A stretch of 64,000 bases of DNA from G963676335 sp963676335 (GCA_963676335.1 OY781057.1:620001-684000); one strand, 5' to 3'; positions 9,348-18,927 are shown, numbered from the stretch's first letter. Numbers and translations: made by a program. Notes: generated by a model from the sequence alone, not told the origin.

Positions 9348-12300
9348 ATGAGTTCTTTAAAATTTTTAAGTAAAAGTGAATGTCAAGAATTTGATTTTAT
9401 AAAAATAAACATTGCTAGTCCTGAACAAATTAGAACAGAGTCTTTTGGAGAAGTAAAAAAACCTGAAACTATCAATTATAGAACATTTAAACCAGAAAAA
9501 GATGGATTATTTTGTTCTAAAATATTTGGTCCCGTTAAAGATTATGAGTGTTTATGTGGAAAATATAAAAAAATGAAGTATCAAGGAATTGTTTGTGAGA
9601 AGTGTGGAGTTGAAGTAACCCAGTCTAAAGTTCGAAGAGAGCGTATGGGCCATATTGAGTTGGCCACTTCTGTGGTCCACATTTGGTTTCTTAAATCGTT
9701 ACCTTCAAGAATTAGTATATTATTAGATATTAGTTTAAAAGATTTGGAACGGATATTATATTTTGAGGCTTTTGTTATCATAGATCCAGGAATTTCCAAT
9801 TTACAAAAAGGAATGTTATTAACTGAATCAGATTTAATAAAAGTTCAAGATGAATATGGTAAAGATGCATTCTCTGTTTTAGATGGTGCTGATGGAATTA
9901 GAAAATTATTAGAGGATCTTGATTTAAAGCAATTAAAAAAGGATCTACATGTAGAATTAAAAAATAATACTTCTGAAGCTAAACGCAAAAAAATAGTAAA
10001 AAGATTACAATTAATTGAAGATTTTCTTGGATCAAATAATAATCCTGAATGGATGGTATTGACAGTATTACCCGTTATTCCTCCTGAATTAAGACCTATG
10101 GTTAGATTGGATGGTGGTAGATTTGCTACTTCTGATCTTAATGACTTATATAGACGCATTATAAATAGAAATAATCGTTTAAAAAGGTTATTAGAATTAC
10201 AAGCTCCTGACATTGTAATAAGAAATGAAAAAAGAATGTTGCAAGAGTCTATAGATGCTTTATTTGATAATGGACGACGTGGTAGAGTTGTTAAAGGAGC
10301 TAATAAAAGGCCACTTAAATCTTTAAGTGATATGCTTAAGGGTAAACAAGGTAGGTTTAGACAGAATCTTCTTGGAAAAAGAGTTGATTATTCTGGACGT
10401 TCTGTTATTGTTGTTGGTCCAGAATTAAGACTTCATGAGTGTGGTATTCCTAAAAAAATGGCTTTAGAACTTTTTAAACCATTTGTTTTTGCAAAATTAG
10501 AACGAGATGGAATTGCTACTACTATAAGAGCCGCTAAGCGTATGGTAGAGACTGAAAAACCTGAAGTATGGGATGCGTTAGAACATGTAATAAAAGAGCA
10601 TCCGGTATTATTGAATAGAGCTCCTACATTACATAGGTTAGGAATTCAAGCATTTGAACCTATTCTTATCGAAGGAAAAGCTATACAATTACATCCTTTA
10701 GTGTGTACAGCTTTTAATGCTGATTTTGATGGAGATCAGATGGCAGTTCATTTACCTCTTTCAATAGAGGCTCAAATGGAAGCTAGAGTACTTATGATGT
10801 CTACTAATAATATTTTAAATCCTGCAAATGGAAAGCCAATTATCATTCCTGATAAAGATATAATACTTGGTTTATATTATTTAACTTTAATGTTGAATAA
10901 TGAACCTGGGGAAGGGAAAGTATTTGATAATATGACAGAAATTAATTCTGCACTATACTGCAAATTGATAAGTATACATAGTAAAATAAAATACCGTTGC
11001 AAGATATTGGATATAGATAATGTATTTAAGAATGCTATTATTGAAACCACTCCAGGTAGATTAAAGTTAAAAGAATTGTTACCTGAGAGTCCTCATATAG
11101 ATTTTAAATTAGTTAACAAACTGCTAAATAAAAAGAATATTTCATCTATAGTAGAAAAAATTTATCATTATTGTGGGCCAAAAGCTACTGTATTATTTGT
11201 GGATAGTATAATGAGATTAGGATTTCAGTATTCGTTTAGCTCTGGAATGTCATTCGGTATGGATGATATGATTGTGCCTGAAACTAAACAAAAACATATT
11301 GAAGTTGCTAAAGTAGAAGTGATGGAATTTGAATCCCAATATGCTGAAGGTTTGATTACTTATGGTGAAAAGTATAATAAGATTGTTGATGCTTGGTCTC
11401 GTTGTACAGATAATATCACTAATGATTTAATGCATCAAATTGCTTTAGGGAATGTTAATGCTGATTCAAATCAAAAAAAGATGAATGCTATTTTTGTTAT
11501 GTTTGATTCTGGTGCTCGTGGTTCTCCAACTCAAACAAAGCAAATTTGCGGTATGAGAGGTTTAATAGCTAAGCCTTCTGGTGCGATTATTGAAACTCCA
11601 ATTATTTCTAATTTTAAAGAAGGTTTAACGATTTTAGAATATTTTAATTCTACTCACGGAGCTAGAAAAGGATTGGCGGATACTGCTCTTAAAACAGCAA
11701 ATTCTGGATACTTAACTCGTAGATTAGTTGATGTAGCACAAGATTGTATTATTAAGGAAACCGATTGCGGGACACAGAAAGGGATTACCATTAATAGTGT
11801 TGTAGATAATGAATTAGCTATCTCTTTGTCTGAGCAAGCTTTAGGGCGTGTTGTAGTACAAAATGTGTATAATCCACTTACTAGTGAAATTATTTTAGAA
11901 AGTGGGGACATGATTGATGAGGAAAATATAGCTGAAATAGAGGTTGCTGGTATTAGTAGCCTCATTGTTAGATCGGTATTAACTTGTGAATCTACTGAAG
12001 GCGTGTGTTCTAAATGCTATGGAAGAGATTTATCGACAGGAAAGTTAGTTTCCTTAGGAGAAGCAGTAGGAATTATTGCTGCTCAATCTATTGGAGAACC
12101 TGGTACTCAATTAACATTAAGGACTTTTCATATAGGTGGAGCTGCTAATAGACGTATTGAGATTTCTTCGATAGAAGCTAATTTTAGTGGAATTGTAAGA
12201 TTATTGAATTCCAATATAATTTATAATTCTGAAGGAATCCAAATTATAATGAGTCGTTCGTGTGAAATAGCTTTAGTTGACGAGTATAAACAGGAAAGAG

Positions 12301-13478
12301 TAAGACATAAAGTTCCTTACGGAGCAAAAATATTTGTTAAAGAAAATGATTATGTAAATAAAGGAACTAAAATAGCTGAATGGGATCCGTATACAATACC
12401 AATTATTAGTGAAAAATCTGGTAAAATTGCACTACGAGATGTCGTAGAAGGTGTTTCTGTGCGGGATATTACAGATGAGGCGACTGGGATTTCTAGTAAA
12501 ATTATTACTGAAGCAAAGCATTATAGCCATACTATAAATCTTAAACCAAGAATAGATATAGTAGATGATGAGGGAAATTTGGTTAAATTATTAAATGGTA
12601 CTGATGTAAAATATTATTTACCTGTAAATGCTATTTTAGCTTTAGAAGATGGAGTTAAAATAAATGCAGGAGATTTATTAGCGCGTATTCCAAAAGAGTC
12701 AACTAAAACAAAAGATATTACTGGTGGGTTACCAAGAGTAACTGAGTTAGTAGAAGCAAGAAAACCAAAAGATCCAGCGATAATAGTTGAATTAGATGGT
12801 AAAATAGAATTCGGAAAAGATTATAAAACAAAACGAAAAATTATTTTACACCCTCTAGATAACTCTTCTCCTATTGAATATATAGTGCCTAAAGGCAAGC
12901 ATATTTTAGTAAATGAAGGAGATCTTATAAAGAAAGGAGATATTTTAGTTGATGGGGATTTAGCATTACAAGATATTTTAACCATAATGGGAATTGAGGC
13001 TCTTGCTAACTATATTTTAGAAGAGATTCAAACTGTTTATCGATTACAGGGTGTAAAAATAAATAATAAGCACATTGAGATAATTGTTAAGCAAATGTTA
13101 CAAAAAGTTGAAGTTACTAATTCTGGAGATACAACATTTATTATAGGAGAAAAGGTTAATAAACAGGAATTCAAAGAAGTTAATGATTCTCTAGTTGCTC
13201 AAGGATTATGTCCAGCCAAAGGACATCTCATTTTACATGGTATTACTAAATCTTCTTTGCAAACAAGATCATTTATTTCTGCTGCTTCATTTCAAGAAAC
13301 AACAAAAGTATTAACTGATGCAGCTGTCCGAAGTAGCATAGATAGGTTAACTGGTATAAAAGAAAATGTTATTGTAGGTCGTTTAATTCCAGCTGGGACA
13401 GGTCTTTGTGTCTTTAATTATAGAAAGATAGCTAATATAAAAGACAAAGAAATAAACAAAGATTTAACAGTGGAATAA
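9348..13478 (+). CDS. rpoC: DNA-directed RNA polymerase beta' subunit
   Basis: The largest core subunit, holding the catalytic Mg2+. The N-terminal zinc site is present (CLCGKYKK, then CEKCGVEV, residues about 69-90). The catalytic loop NADFDGDQMAVH lies near residue 457. The second zinc site (CESTEGVCSKCYGRDL) is near residue 880, followed by the bridge and trigger region GIIAAQSIGEPGTQLTLRTF. Its length of 1376 residues is typical of alphaproteobacteria. It follows rpoB at 27 bases and is surely co-transcribed. No clear intrinsic terminator follows; the first strong one is at 13831, after the next small gene. Confidence 0.98.
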   Translation: MSSLKFLSKSECQEFDFIKINIASPEQIRTESFGEVKKPETINYRTFKPEKDGLFCSKIFGPVKDYECLCGKYKKMKYQGIVCEKCGVEVTQSKVRRERMGHIELATSVVHIWFLKSLPSRISILLDISLKDLERILYFEAFVIIDPGISNLQKGMLLTESDLIKVQDEYGKDAFSVLDGADGIRKLLEDLDLKQLKKDLHVELKNNTSEAKRKKIVKRLQLIEDFLGSNNNPEWMVLTVLPVIPPELRPMVRLDGGRFATSDLNDLYRRIINRNNRLKRLLELQAPDIVIRNEKRMLQESIDALFDNGRRGRVVKGANKRPLKSLSDMLKGKQGRFRQNLLGKRVDYSGRSVIVVGPELRLHECGIPKKMALELFKPFVFAKLERDGIATTIRAAKRMVETEKPEVWDALEHVIKEHPVLLNRAPTLHRLGIQAFEPILIEGKAIQLHPLVCTAFNADFDGDQMAVHLPLSIEAQMEARVLMMSTNNILNPANGKPIIIPDKDIILGLYYLTLMLNNEPGEGKVFDNMTEINSALYCKLISIHSKIKYRCKILDIDNVFKNAIIETTPGRLKLKELLPESPHIDFKLVNKLLNKKNISSIVEKIYHYCGPKATVLFVDSIMRLGFQYSFSSGMSFGMDDMIVPETKQKHIEVAKVEVMEFESQYAEGLITYGEKYNKIVDAWSRCTDNITNDLMHQIALGNVNADSNQKKMNAIFVMFDSGARGSPTQTKQICGMRGLIAKPSGAIIETPIISNFKEGLTILEYFNSTHGARKGLADTALKTANSGYLTRRLVDVAQDCIIKETDCGTQKGITINSVVDNELAISLSEQALGRVVVQNVYNPLTSEIILESGDMIDEENIAEIEVAGISSLIVRSVLTCESTEGVCSKCYGRDLSTGKLVSLGEAVGIIAAQSIGEPGTQLTLRTFHIGGAANRRIEISSIEANFSGIVRLLNSNIIYNSEGIQIIMSRSCEIALVDEYKQERVRHKVPYGAKIFVKENDYVNKGTKIAEWDPYTIPIISEKSGKIALRDVVEGVSVRDITDEATGISSKIITEAKHYSHTINLKPRIDIVDDEGNLVKLLNGTDVKYYLPVNAILALEDGVKINAGDLLARIPKESTKTKDITGGLPRVTELVEARKPKDPAIIVELDGKIEFGKDYKTKRKIILHPLDNSSPIEYIVPKGKHILVNEGDLIKKGDILVDGDLALQDILTIMGIEALANYILEEIQTVYRLQGVKINNKHIEIIVKQMLQKVEVTNSGDTTFIIGEKVNKQEFKEVNDSLVAQGLCPAKGHLILHGITKSSLQTRSFISAASFQETTKVLTDAAVRSSIDRLTGIKENVIVGRLIPAGTGLCVFNYRKIANIKDKEINKDLTVE

Positions 13479-13579
13479 TTTATTAAAATTTATTGAAATT
13501 ATAGTATTTAAGTATACTATAAAGATATATGATTTGATGTGGTATTTTCAAATCTAGTATGCAGTAAATAGTGTCAAAT

Positions 13580-13810
13580 ATGAAAATAGATTGTTCAAAA
13601 GTTAGTAGTCAATCAATAATTAATGCAGTAGCAGTAGGTATTCCATGTATGGGGCATAAAGTTGGTATTGGACAAACTCAGTTAGGTATAGAATTTAATC
13701 AAAAATCATTTAGTGTAGCAGCTGCTGTTACTAATACTTTTGTGGCAACCAAATCTGGAATGGCATTTTCAAAACCAGGATTTGGTATATCGGCAAAGTT
13801 TAATTTTTAG
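13580..13810 (+). CDS. Small glycine-rich protein of unknown function
   Basis: A 76-residue open frame (ATG 13580; an in-frame GTG at 13571 would add three residues). I do not recognise it. It has little charge, many G, V, A and S, and an alternating C-terminal pattern ending GFGISAKFNF, with a terminal phenylalanine. That ending resembles the last beta strand of outer membrane proteins, but the protein is too short for a barrel and has no obvious signal peptide. It sits between rpoC and a lipoprotein gene and is followed by a clear intrinsic terminator, which supports it being a real transcribed unit. Confidence that it is a gene is moderate. Confidence 0.5.
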   Translation: MKIDCSKVSSQSIINAVAVGIPCMGHKVGIGQTQLGIEFNQKSFSVAAAVTNTFVATKSGMAFSKPGFGISAKFNF

Positions 13811-13830
13811 ATAAATTTGTTTATAAAATT

Positions 13831-13862
13831 TTGAGCAGATAAAAATCTGCTCAATTATTTTT
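13831..13862 (+). terminator. Intrinsic terminator after the small gene downstream of rpoC
   Basis: A perfect 10-bp stem TTGAGCAGAT / ATCTGCTCAA (13831-13840 and 13845-13854) with a 4-base loop, followed by TTATTTTTT. It closes the transcript carrying the small gene and perhaps rpoBC. Confidence 0.8.
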
Positions 13863-13883
13863 TAAATTTAATAGGTGACATCT

Positions 13884-14120
13884 ATGAAGTATAATTTTTC
13901 TGTTTTTTTGGTTGTTGGTTGTACAACGGATATTCTTTATAAATCTAATACTGAATTCAGGAAAGCTTATGAAAAGCAAGTAATGGATAATGAAATTGGA
14001 ACGCAAGAAATACGTGATAGACTGGATAGTAGTAAGAATGGCCCTCCTAGTAGAACGAGGCCTATTATTGGTCCTACTATTCCTGTTCCTTATGTTCCTA
14101 CTCCTCGTATTCCAAAATGA
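13884..14120 (+). CDS. Small proline-rich putative lipoprotein
   Basis: A 78-residue protein that begins MKYNFSVFLVVGC. This is a short hydrophobic leader with a VVGC lipobox, so the mature protein would start at Cys13 and be lipid-anchored. The rest is hydrophilic and ends in a proline-rich tail (TIPVPYVPTPRIPK). The start is set by AGGTGA at 13873-13878, 5 bases before ATG 13884; this makes the upstream GTG (13875) unlikely as a start, since it lies within the binding site. No family is recognised. The leader is shorter than usual, so the lipoprotein call is an inference. Confidence 0.55.
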   Translation: MKYNFSVFLVVGCTTDILYKSNTEFRKAYEKQVMDNEIGTQEIRDRLDSSKNGPPSRTRPIIGPTIPVPYVPTPRIPK

Positions 14121-14153
14121 TATAAATCCAAATATTTATGTTCTTTATATGTA

Positions 14154-14239
14154 TAGTTTAACTCGATATGCTAGAGACGGAGTTATGCTATAAAGCATAA
14201 AAATTTTAAACCTGTCTCTACCATATCGGAGTTAAACTA
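14154..14239 (+). promoter_or_regulatory. Long inverted repeat covering the tatD ribosome binding site
   Basis: The left arm 14154-14178 and right arm 14214-14239 pair along about 25 bp with one bulge and one mismatch. A second hairpin, TTATGC/GCATAA, sits inside the loop (14183-14200). The only Shine-Dalgarno-like sequence for tatD, GGAG at 14228-14231, lies in the right arm and would be base-paired. It could act as a translational control structure, a terminator for the lipoprotein gene (though no T-run follows), or a small palindromic repeat element. Confidence 0.6.
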
Positions 14240-14241
14240 AT

Positions 14242-15015
14242 ATGTTAGTAGATTCTCATTGTCATTTGTGTATGATAGAAGGAGATTTAGATACTATAAT
14301 CTCTAATGCAAAAGAAGCGGGTGTTCATTATTTATTAAATGTTTGTACAAAACTTGATGATTTTCAAAATATAAAATTAACTTCTCAAAAATATAGTAAT
14401 GTATTTGGGTCTGTAGGTATACATCCAAATCATAGCAATGAAAATAGTATAACTTGCGAACAATTATGCAAGTTTGTACAACAAAATAATAAAATTATTG
14501 GGTTTGGAGAAACTGGTTTAGACTATTACTACAGTTATTCCCCTATTACAGAACAGAAAAAAATATTTATAGAGCATATAAAGGCAGCTCAAAGTGAGAA
14601 ACTACCTATTATAATCCATTGTAGAGACTCTGATTTAGATATGATAGAAATATTATCATCGGAAATGCGCAATAAGCCATTTAGTGGAGTAATTCATTGT
14701 TTTACAGGTTCAAAACAGTTGGCATATACAGCCTTAGATTTAGGATTGTATATTTCAGTTTCGGGGATTATTACTTTTCCAAAAGCTTTAGAATTACAAA
14801 ATATTATTACAACTTTACCTATAAATAGATTATTAGTTGAAACGGATTCACCATATTTAGCTCCAAATCCAATGAGAGGGAAGCAAAATGAACCTAGCTT
14901 TGTAAGATTTATTGCAAAAAAAATAGCACAATTAAAAAAAATAGATTTTTCCGTAGTAGAAAAAGTCACTAGTAATAATTTTTGTGATTTATTTAAACTT
15001 TCTCATTTTTTGTGA
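14242..15015 (+). CDS. tatD: TatD-family metal-dependent DNase
   Basis: Hydrolase of the TatD family (amidohydrolase-type TIM barrel), known as a 3'-5' exonuclease on damaged DNA and RNA. The metal-binding residues are present: DSHCHL at residues 4-9, GFGETGLDYYY with the Glu near 91, PIIIHCRD near 121, VIHCFTG near 150, and ETDSPYLAP near 200. The length of 257 residues is normal. In many bacteria tatD sits next to metG or holB; here its neighbours are small secreted proteins. Its start lies 2 bases past a long inverted repeat that may control translation. Confidence 0.93.
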   Translation: MLVDSHCHLCMIEGDLDTIISNAKEAGVHYLLNVCTKLDDFQNIKLTSQKYSNVFGSVGIHPNHSNENSITCEQLCKFVQQNNKIIGFGETGLDYYYSYSPITEQKKIFIEHIKAAQSEKLPIIIHCRDSDLDMIEILSSEMRNKPFSGVIHCFTGSKQLAYTALDLGLYISVSGIITFPKALELQNIITTLPINRLLVETDSPYLAPNPMRGKQNEPSFVRFIAKKIAQLKKIDFSVVEKVTSNNFCDLFKLSHFL

Positions 15016-15080
15016 TTTGTATTGATTTTTTAAATACAATAACTTACACTTATATATATACAAGGAGATAATGAGGATTT

Positions 15081-15485
15081 ATGAAAATAACGCATTTAAT
15101 AATAGCTGTTCTTATTGTCTGTAGTAGTAATGCTAGAATATACGCTGCTACTCAAACAAACCCTACTAACCAAGTTTTAGAAAAAGGAAAAAGTGAAAGC
15201 GAGTATCAAAAAATAATAGATGCATATAAAAAGCACTTAACTCAAGTAAAAAAGAATGTAAAAGAAGAAATAATCAAATTTAGAGAAGAAATTGCTCAGT
15301 TAAATAAACAAAAAAAAGAAAAATATAAATATTTATCCCAAGAAGCTCAGGCATATTTAGCTAAAGAACAGCAATTTAAGAAGAAATTGCCTTTGAAATA
15401 TAGAAAAAATATAAATATTTCCCAAGACGATACTTCTAATGTTAATAATCAGGTAGAAAATAAAGGAGAATCTAGTACGGAATAA
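15081..15485 (+). CDS. Small secreted coiled-coil protein of unknown function
   Basis: A 134-residue protein with a clear Sec signal peptide (MKITHLIIAVLIVCSSNARIYA, cleavage probably after YAA). The mature part is lysine- and glutamate-rich and looks like one long amphipathic helix (about residues 40-105), ending in a polar asparagine-rich tail. No family is recognised. Possible -35/-10 boxes TTGATT-17-TACACT lie at 15022-15050. GAGG just before ATG 15081 serves as ribosome binding site. A stronger AAGGAG at 15062 precedes an overlapping ATG at 15071 that encodes only 17 residues. Confidence 0.6.
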   Translation: MKITHLIIAVLIVCSSNARIYAATQTNPTNQVLEKGKSESEYQKIIDAYKKHLTQVKKNVKEEIIKFREEIAQLNKQKKEKYKYLSQEAQAYLAKEQQFKKKLPLKYRKNINISQDDTSNVNNQVENKGESSTE

Positions 15486-15517
15486 ATTTATTCTATTTTT
15501 AAAAACTATTTATCAGC

Positions 15518-15716
15518 ATGGAGGAATATTCAGATCAGCTTTTAACTAAATTAGAAAAATTAAACTCCATAGTAATAAAAAAAGTAGCTATAGAACAAAT
15601 TATAAAAGCTATATGTTACGATAAAAACCATCATGCTGATCAAAAACGAGATACTGGGGAACCAATATCATTCATCTTTTAGTTATTCTCATCCTTTAGC
15701 TGTTTTTCGGAAATAA
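15518..15716 (+). pseudogene. Broken SpoT-like HD hydrolase gene (pseudogene)
   Basis: The frame from ATG 15518 gives 54 residues ending at TAG 15680. Its middle, KKVAIEQIIKAICYDKNHHA then DQKRDTGE, aligns with the start of the two intact HD hydrolases at 43836 and 45856 (KKVDIEQINRAIYYAKKYHA, NQKRDSGE). After the stop the homology continues in another frame as SYSHPLAV, matching FYSHPLAV of the intact copies, then stops at 15714. A small insertion with a frameshift has therefore broken the gene, and the catalytic HD-EDT part is gone. Confidence 0.8.
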
Positions 15717-15879
15717 TTGATAATATAAATATAACATATGTAGAACCAAACTTAGGTTCAATAACATATGTAAGTGTATATGGATTAGAATTTCCAGAAC
15801 CAGTTTTGGATGCATCTAAAATTGGTAATCCATAAGCATTAGGAAAATCATCTATTTTTTTTATATTAATACCAATATT
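15679..15879 (-). pseudogene. Unrecognised 66-codon open stretch, probably a gene remnant
   Basis: The minus strand is open from 15879 to TAA 15679-15681 and lacks a good start codon. It reads like real protein (DDFPNAYGLPILDASKTG, then PYTLTYVIEPKFGSTYV). It converges on the broken HD gene, in the same relation that MFS gene ends have to the intact HD genes at 44.4 and 46.5 kb, but the residues do not resemble those transporters. Together with the pseudogene and about 118 bases of featureless AT-rich DNA, it fills the 512-bp gap before clpB. Confidence 0.35.
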
Positions 15880-15997
15880 TTAAATATTAATTTTGAAATA
15901 GAATATGTTAATATTTTTGACAGATCAAATAATATTTATTTTGAAAGTAGATTATTAAATACCATATTATTATATATAAAAGAAAAAATATGTTTTT

Positions 15998-18592
15998 ATG
16001 GATATTAATAATTTTACACAAAATGCTCAACAGGTTATTGCTAAAAGTCAAGTTGAAGCTATAAGGAATAACCATCAGTATGTCATGCCTTTACATATAC
16101 TAAAGGTCTTAATTTCAGATGAAGAAAGAGTAGTTATTAGTTTATTAGATTCTCTTGGTTGTAATTTGATGAGTTTAAGAAAAGATGTAGATTTGCAGAT
16201 GCATAAAATTCCTAAGGTTTTTACTCAAACAAGTAGTCAAATATATTTTAATACTGATTCCATTAAAATTATAGACAAAGCTCAAACACTTGCAAAAAAA
16301 GAAGGGGATAGTTTTGTTACGGTTGAACGACTAATGGAAGCGTTAACATATGATGATAATGAGGTAAAGCAAATTTTATCTAACAATAACATTAGCAATA
16401 AAAATATTACTGATGTAATTAACAAGATGAGAAAAGGACAGTCTGCAAAAAGCTCTTCTGCAGAATCAACTTATGACGCTCTTAATCAATATGGGCGCAA
16501 AGTTACAGATTTAGCAAGAGATAGAAAGTTAGATCCAGTAATAGGAAGAGATGACGAAATTAGACGTACCATACAAGTTTTATCTCGACGAACTAAAAAT
16601 AACCCTGTATTAATAGGAGAGCCTGGAGTTGGTAAAACTGCTATTGTAGAAGGATTAGCTCAGCGAATTATAGGAAGAGATATTCCTGAATCTTTGCTGG
16701 ATTCGGAAGTGTTTGAGTTAGATATGGGGGCGTTAATTGCGGGAGCTAAATTTAGAGGCGAATTTGAAGAAAGATTAAAATCTGTATTGAATGAAATTAA
16801 AAACTCTGATGGAAAAATTATTTTGTTTATAGATGAAATTCATTTACTAATTGGCGCTGGAAAAACAGAGGGCGCTATGGATGCTGCCAATTTATTAAAA
16901 CCTTTGTTAGCTAGAGGAGAGTTGCATTGTATAGGAGCAACTACTCTTGATGAATATAGAAATTATATTGAAAAAGATGCTGCATTAGCTAGACGATTTC
17001 AGGCAATTTATATAGATGAGCCAAATATAACGGATTCTGTATCTATTTTACGTGGAATTAAAGAAAGATATGAATTACATCATGGAATTAGAATATCTGA
17101 CAATGCCATTATATCAGCTGTTACGCTATCAAATCGATATATTACAGATAGATTTTTACCAGATAAAGCAATTGATCTAATTGATGAAGCTTCAAGTAGA
17201 TTAAAAATTGAAATGACTAGTAAGCCAGAAAACATAGATGAATTAGATCGAAAAATTATTCAAATAAAAATTGAAATAGAAGCATTAAAAAAAGAAAAAG
17301 ATGCATTGTCTAATAAAAGATTGCAAGAATTACAAGAAGAGTTAAAGAAAATAGAATCTTTATCATATGATTTATATAGCAAGTGGCAAGCAGAAAAAAC
17401 ACAAATACAGTCAATACAAAAAATTAAAGAAAATTTAGAAAATGCAAGAATTAATTTGGAACAAGCAGAACGCCAAGGAAGTTTAGCTCGTGCTGGAGAA
17501 TTAAAATATGGAATTATTCCAGAATTAACTACTAAACTTAAGCAAGCTGAAGAAAATACTCAAAAACATTTAATTAAAGAAGTAGTTACTGAACATGATA
17601 TAGCTACAGTCGTTTCTAGAATTACTGGAATTCCTATAGATAAAATGCTTACAAGTGAGAAAGAAAAATTGCTCTCAATGGAGCAAAGTCTTTGTCAAGG
17701 CGTAGTAGGACAAGAGGATGCCATATCAGCAGTAAGTAATGCTGTTCGCAGAGCAAGAGCTGGAATACAGGATTTAAAAAAGCCTTTAGGATCTTTCCTG
17801 TTTTTGGGGCCTACTGGAGTTGGAAAGACTGAATTAACTAAAGAATTAGCTTGGTTCTTATTTAACGATAAGAATGCTATTTTACGAATGGATATGTCTG
17901 AATATATGGAAAAGCATACGGTATCTAAATTAATTGGCGCCCCTCCAGGATATATAGGATATGAACAAGGAGGATCCTTGACAGAAGCAGTTCGCAGGCG
18001 TCCATATCAAATAATTCTTTTTGATGAAATTGAAAAGGCTCATCGTGATATATTTAATATACTATTACAAGTATTAGATGAAGGAAGATTGACTGATAGT
18101 CATGGCCGAACTGTAGATTTTAAAAATACCATTATAATTTTAACTTCAAATTTAGGTGCTGAAATTATGTCTTATAATTCTTCCAAAGATACAAATTTGG
18201 TAAGAGAAGAGATAATGAAAGTAGTAAAAAAAGTATTTATGCCTGAATTTCTCAATAGATTAGATGAGATTATTCTATTTCATAGACTATCCATATCTCA
18301 TATGTACGAAATAGTAAAGATTCATCTAAAATATTTAATAGATATTTTAAAAAATCAGCAAATTATTCTTTCTTACGAGGAAGAAGTAGTTGATTGGTTG
18401 GCTAATAAAGGATTTGATTTAGTTTATGGTGCTAGACCATTGAAAAGAGTTATACAAAATTATATTTTAAATAATTTAGCAAAAATATTGCTTAAAGGTG
18501 AGATAGAAGGAATAGTCAAAATAAAAGTTAAAGTCGTTAAAGGAATTTTAGATATACAAGTTATAAAAGAAAATATAAATTTAACTAGTTAA
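15998..18592 (+). CDS. clpB: ATP-dependent disaggregase ClpB
   Basis: Hexameric AAA+ chaperone that pulls polypeptides out of aggregates together with DnaK. It has an N-terminal Clp_N domain (1-145), the first AAA+ module with Walker A GEPGVGKTAI (about 207), the ClpB-specific coiled-coil middle domain (about 400-530), the second AAA+ module with GPTGVGKTEL (about 604), and a C-terminal D2-small domain. The length of 864 residues is normal. No ClpP-binding loop is expected or seen. TTGACA occurs at 15917, but no convincing -10 or heat-shock promoter follows it. Confidence 0.96.
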   Translation: MDINNFTQNAQQVIAKSQVEAIRNNHQYVMPLHILKVLISDEERVVISLLDSLGCNLMSLRKDVDLQMHKIPKVFTQTSSQIYFNTDSIKIIDKAQTLAKKEGDSFVTVERLMEALTYDDNEVKQILSNNNISNKNITDVINKMRKGQSAKSSSAESTYDALNQYGRKVTDLARDRKLDPVIGRDDEIRRTIQVLSRRTKNNPVLIGEPGVGKTAIVEGLAQRIIGRDIPESLLDSEVFELDMGALIAGAKFRGEFEERLKSVLNEIKNSDGKIILFIDEIHLLIGAGKTEGAMDAANLLKPLLARGELHCIGATTLDEYRNYIEKDAALARRFQAIYIDEPNITDSVSILRGIKERYELHHGIRISDNAIISAVTLSNRYITDRFLPDKAIDLIDEASSRLKIEMTSKPENIDELDRKIIQIKIEIEALKKEKDALSNKRLQELQEELKKIESLSYDLYSKWQAEKTQIQSIQKIKENLENARINLEQAERQGSLARAGELKYGIIPELTTKLKQAEENTQKHLIKEVVTEHDIATVVSRITGIPIDKMLTSEKEKLLSMEQSLCQGVVGQEDAISAVSNAVRRARAGIQDLKKPLGSFLFLGPTGVGKTELTKELAWFLFNDKNAILRMDMSEYMEKHTVSKLIGAPPGYIGYEQGGSLTEAVRRRPYQIILFDEIEKAHRDIFNILLQVLDEGRLTDSHGRTVDFKNTIIILTSNLGAEIMSYNSSKDTNLVREEIMKVVKKVFMPEFLNRLDEIILFHRLSISHMYEIVKIHLKYLIDILKNQQIILSYEEEVVDWLANKGFDLVYGARPLKRVIQNYILNNLAKILLKGEIEGIVKIKVKVVKGILDIQVIKENINLTS

Positions 18593-18708
18593 AAGGTGTT
18601 GTATCACATATATAATGTTTAAATATTATTTTTATTTATTTATGTTGTAAATGTACTTAAAGTGGCTATCATGTATTTAATAAAAGATTTATATATAGAA
18701 ATGGTAGA

Positions 18709-18927
18709 ATGTCAAAAGAAGATATAATTGAGTTTAATGGTGTTGTAACTGAGGTTTTTACTAGTGGAAAGTTTCGTGTACAACTGGATAATGGACATGT
18801 AATAATTGCGCATGGGGCTGGAAGACTACGTAAGAACCGCATTAGGATTTTAATTGGAGATAAGGTTATGGTAGAGATGACTCCATATGATTTAACTCAA
18901 GGGCGCATTATGCAACGTCTTAAATAA
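18709..18927 (+). CDS. infA: Translation initiation factor IF-1
   Basis: A 72-residue S1-like OB-fold protein that binds the ribosomal A site during initiation. It is full length and matches the family throughout: MSKEDIIEFNGVVTEVF at the start, then FRVQLDNGHVIIAHGAGRLR and a conserved end. maf follows 13 bases later. The 116-bp gap after clpB is AT-rich and contains no clear promoter. Confidence 0.97.
   Translation: MSKEDIIEFNGVVTEVFTSGKFRVQLDNGHVIIAHGAGRLRKNRIRILIGDKVMVEMTPYDLTQGRIMQRLK

Noticed and set aside
13990..14193. 67-codon frame overlapping the small lipoprotein gene
   Set aside because: It runs into the long inverted repeat and has low-complexity L/V content; the other frame has a lipobox and a binding site.
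15071..15124. 17-codon open frame with a good ribosome binding site overlapping the start at 15081
   Set aside because: It could be a leader peptide, but its composition is unremarkable and there is no attenuator structure after it.
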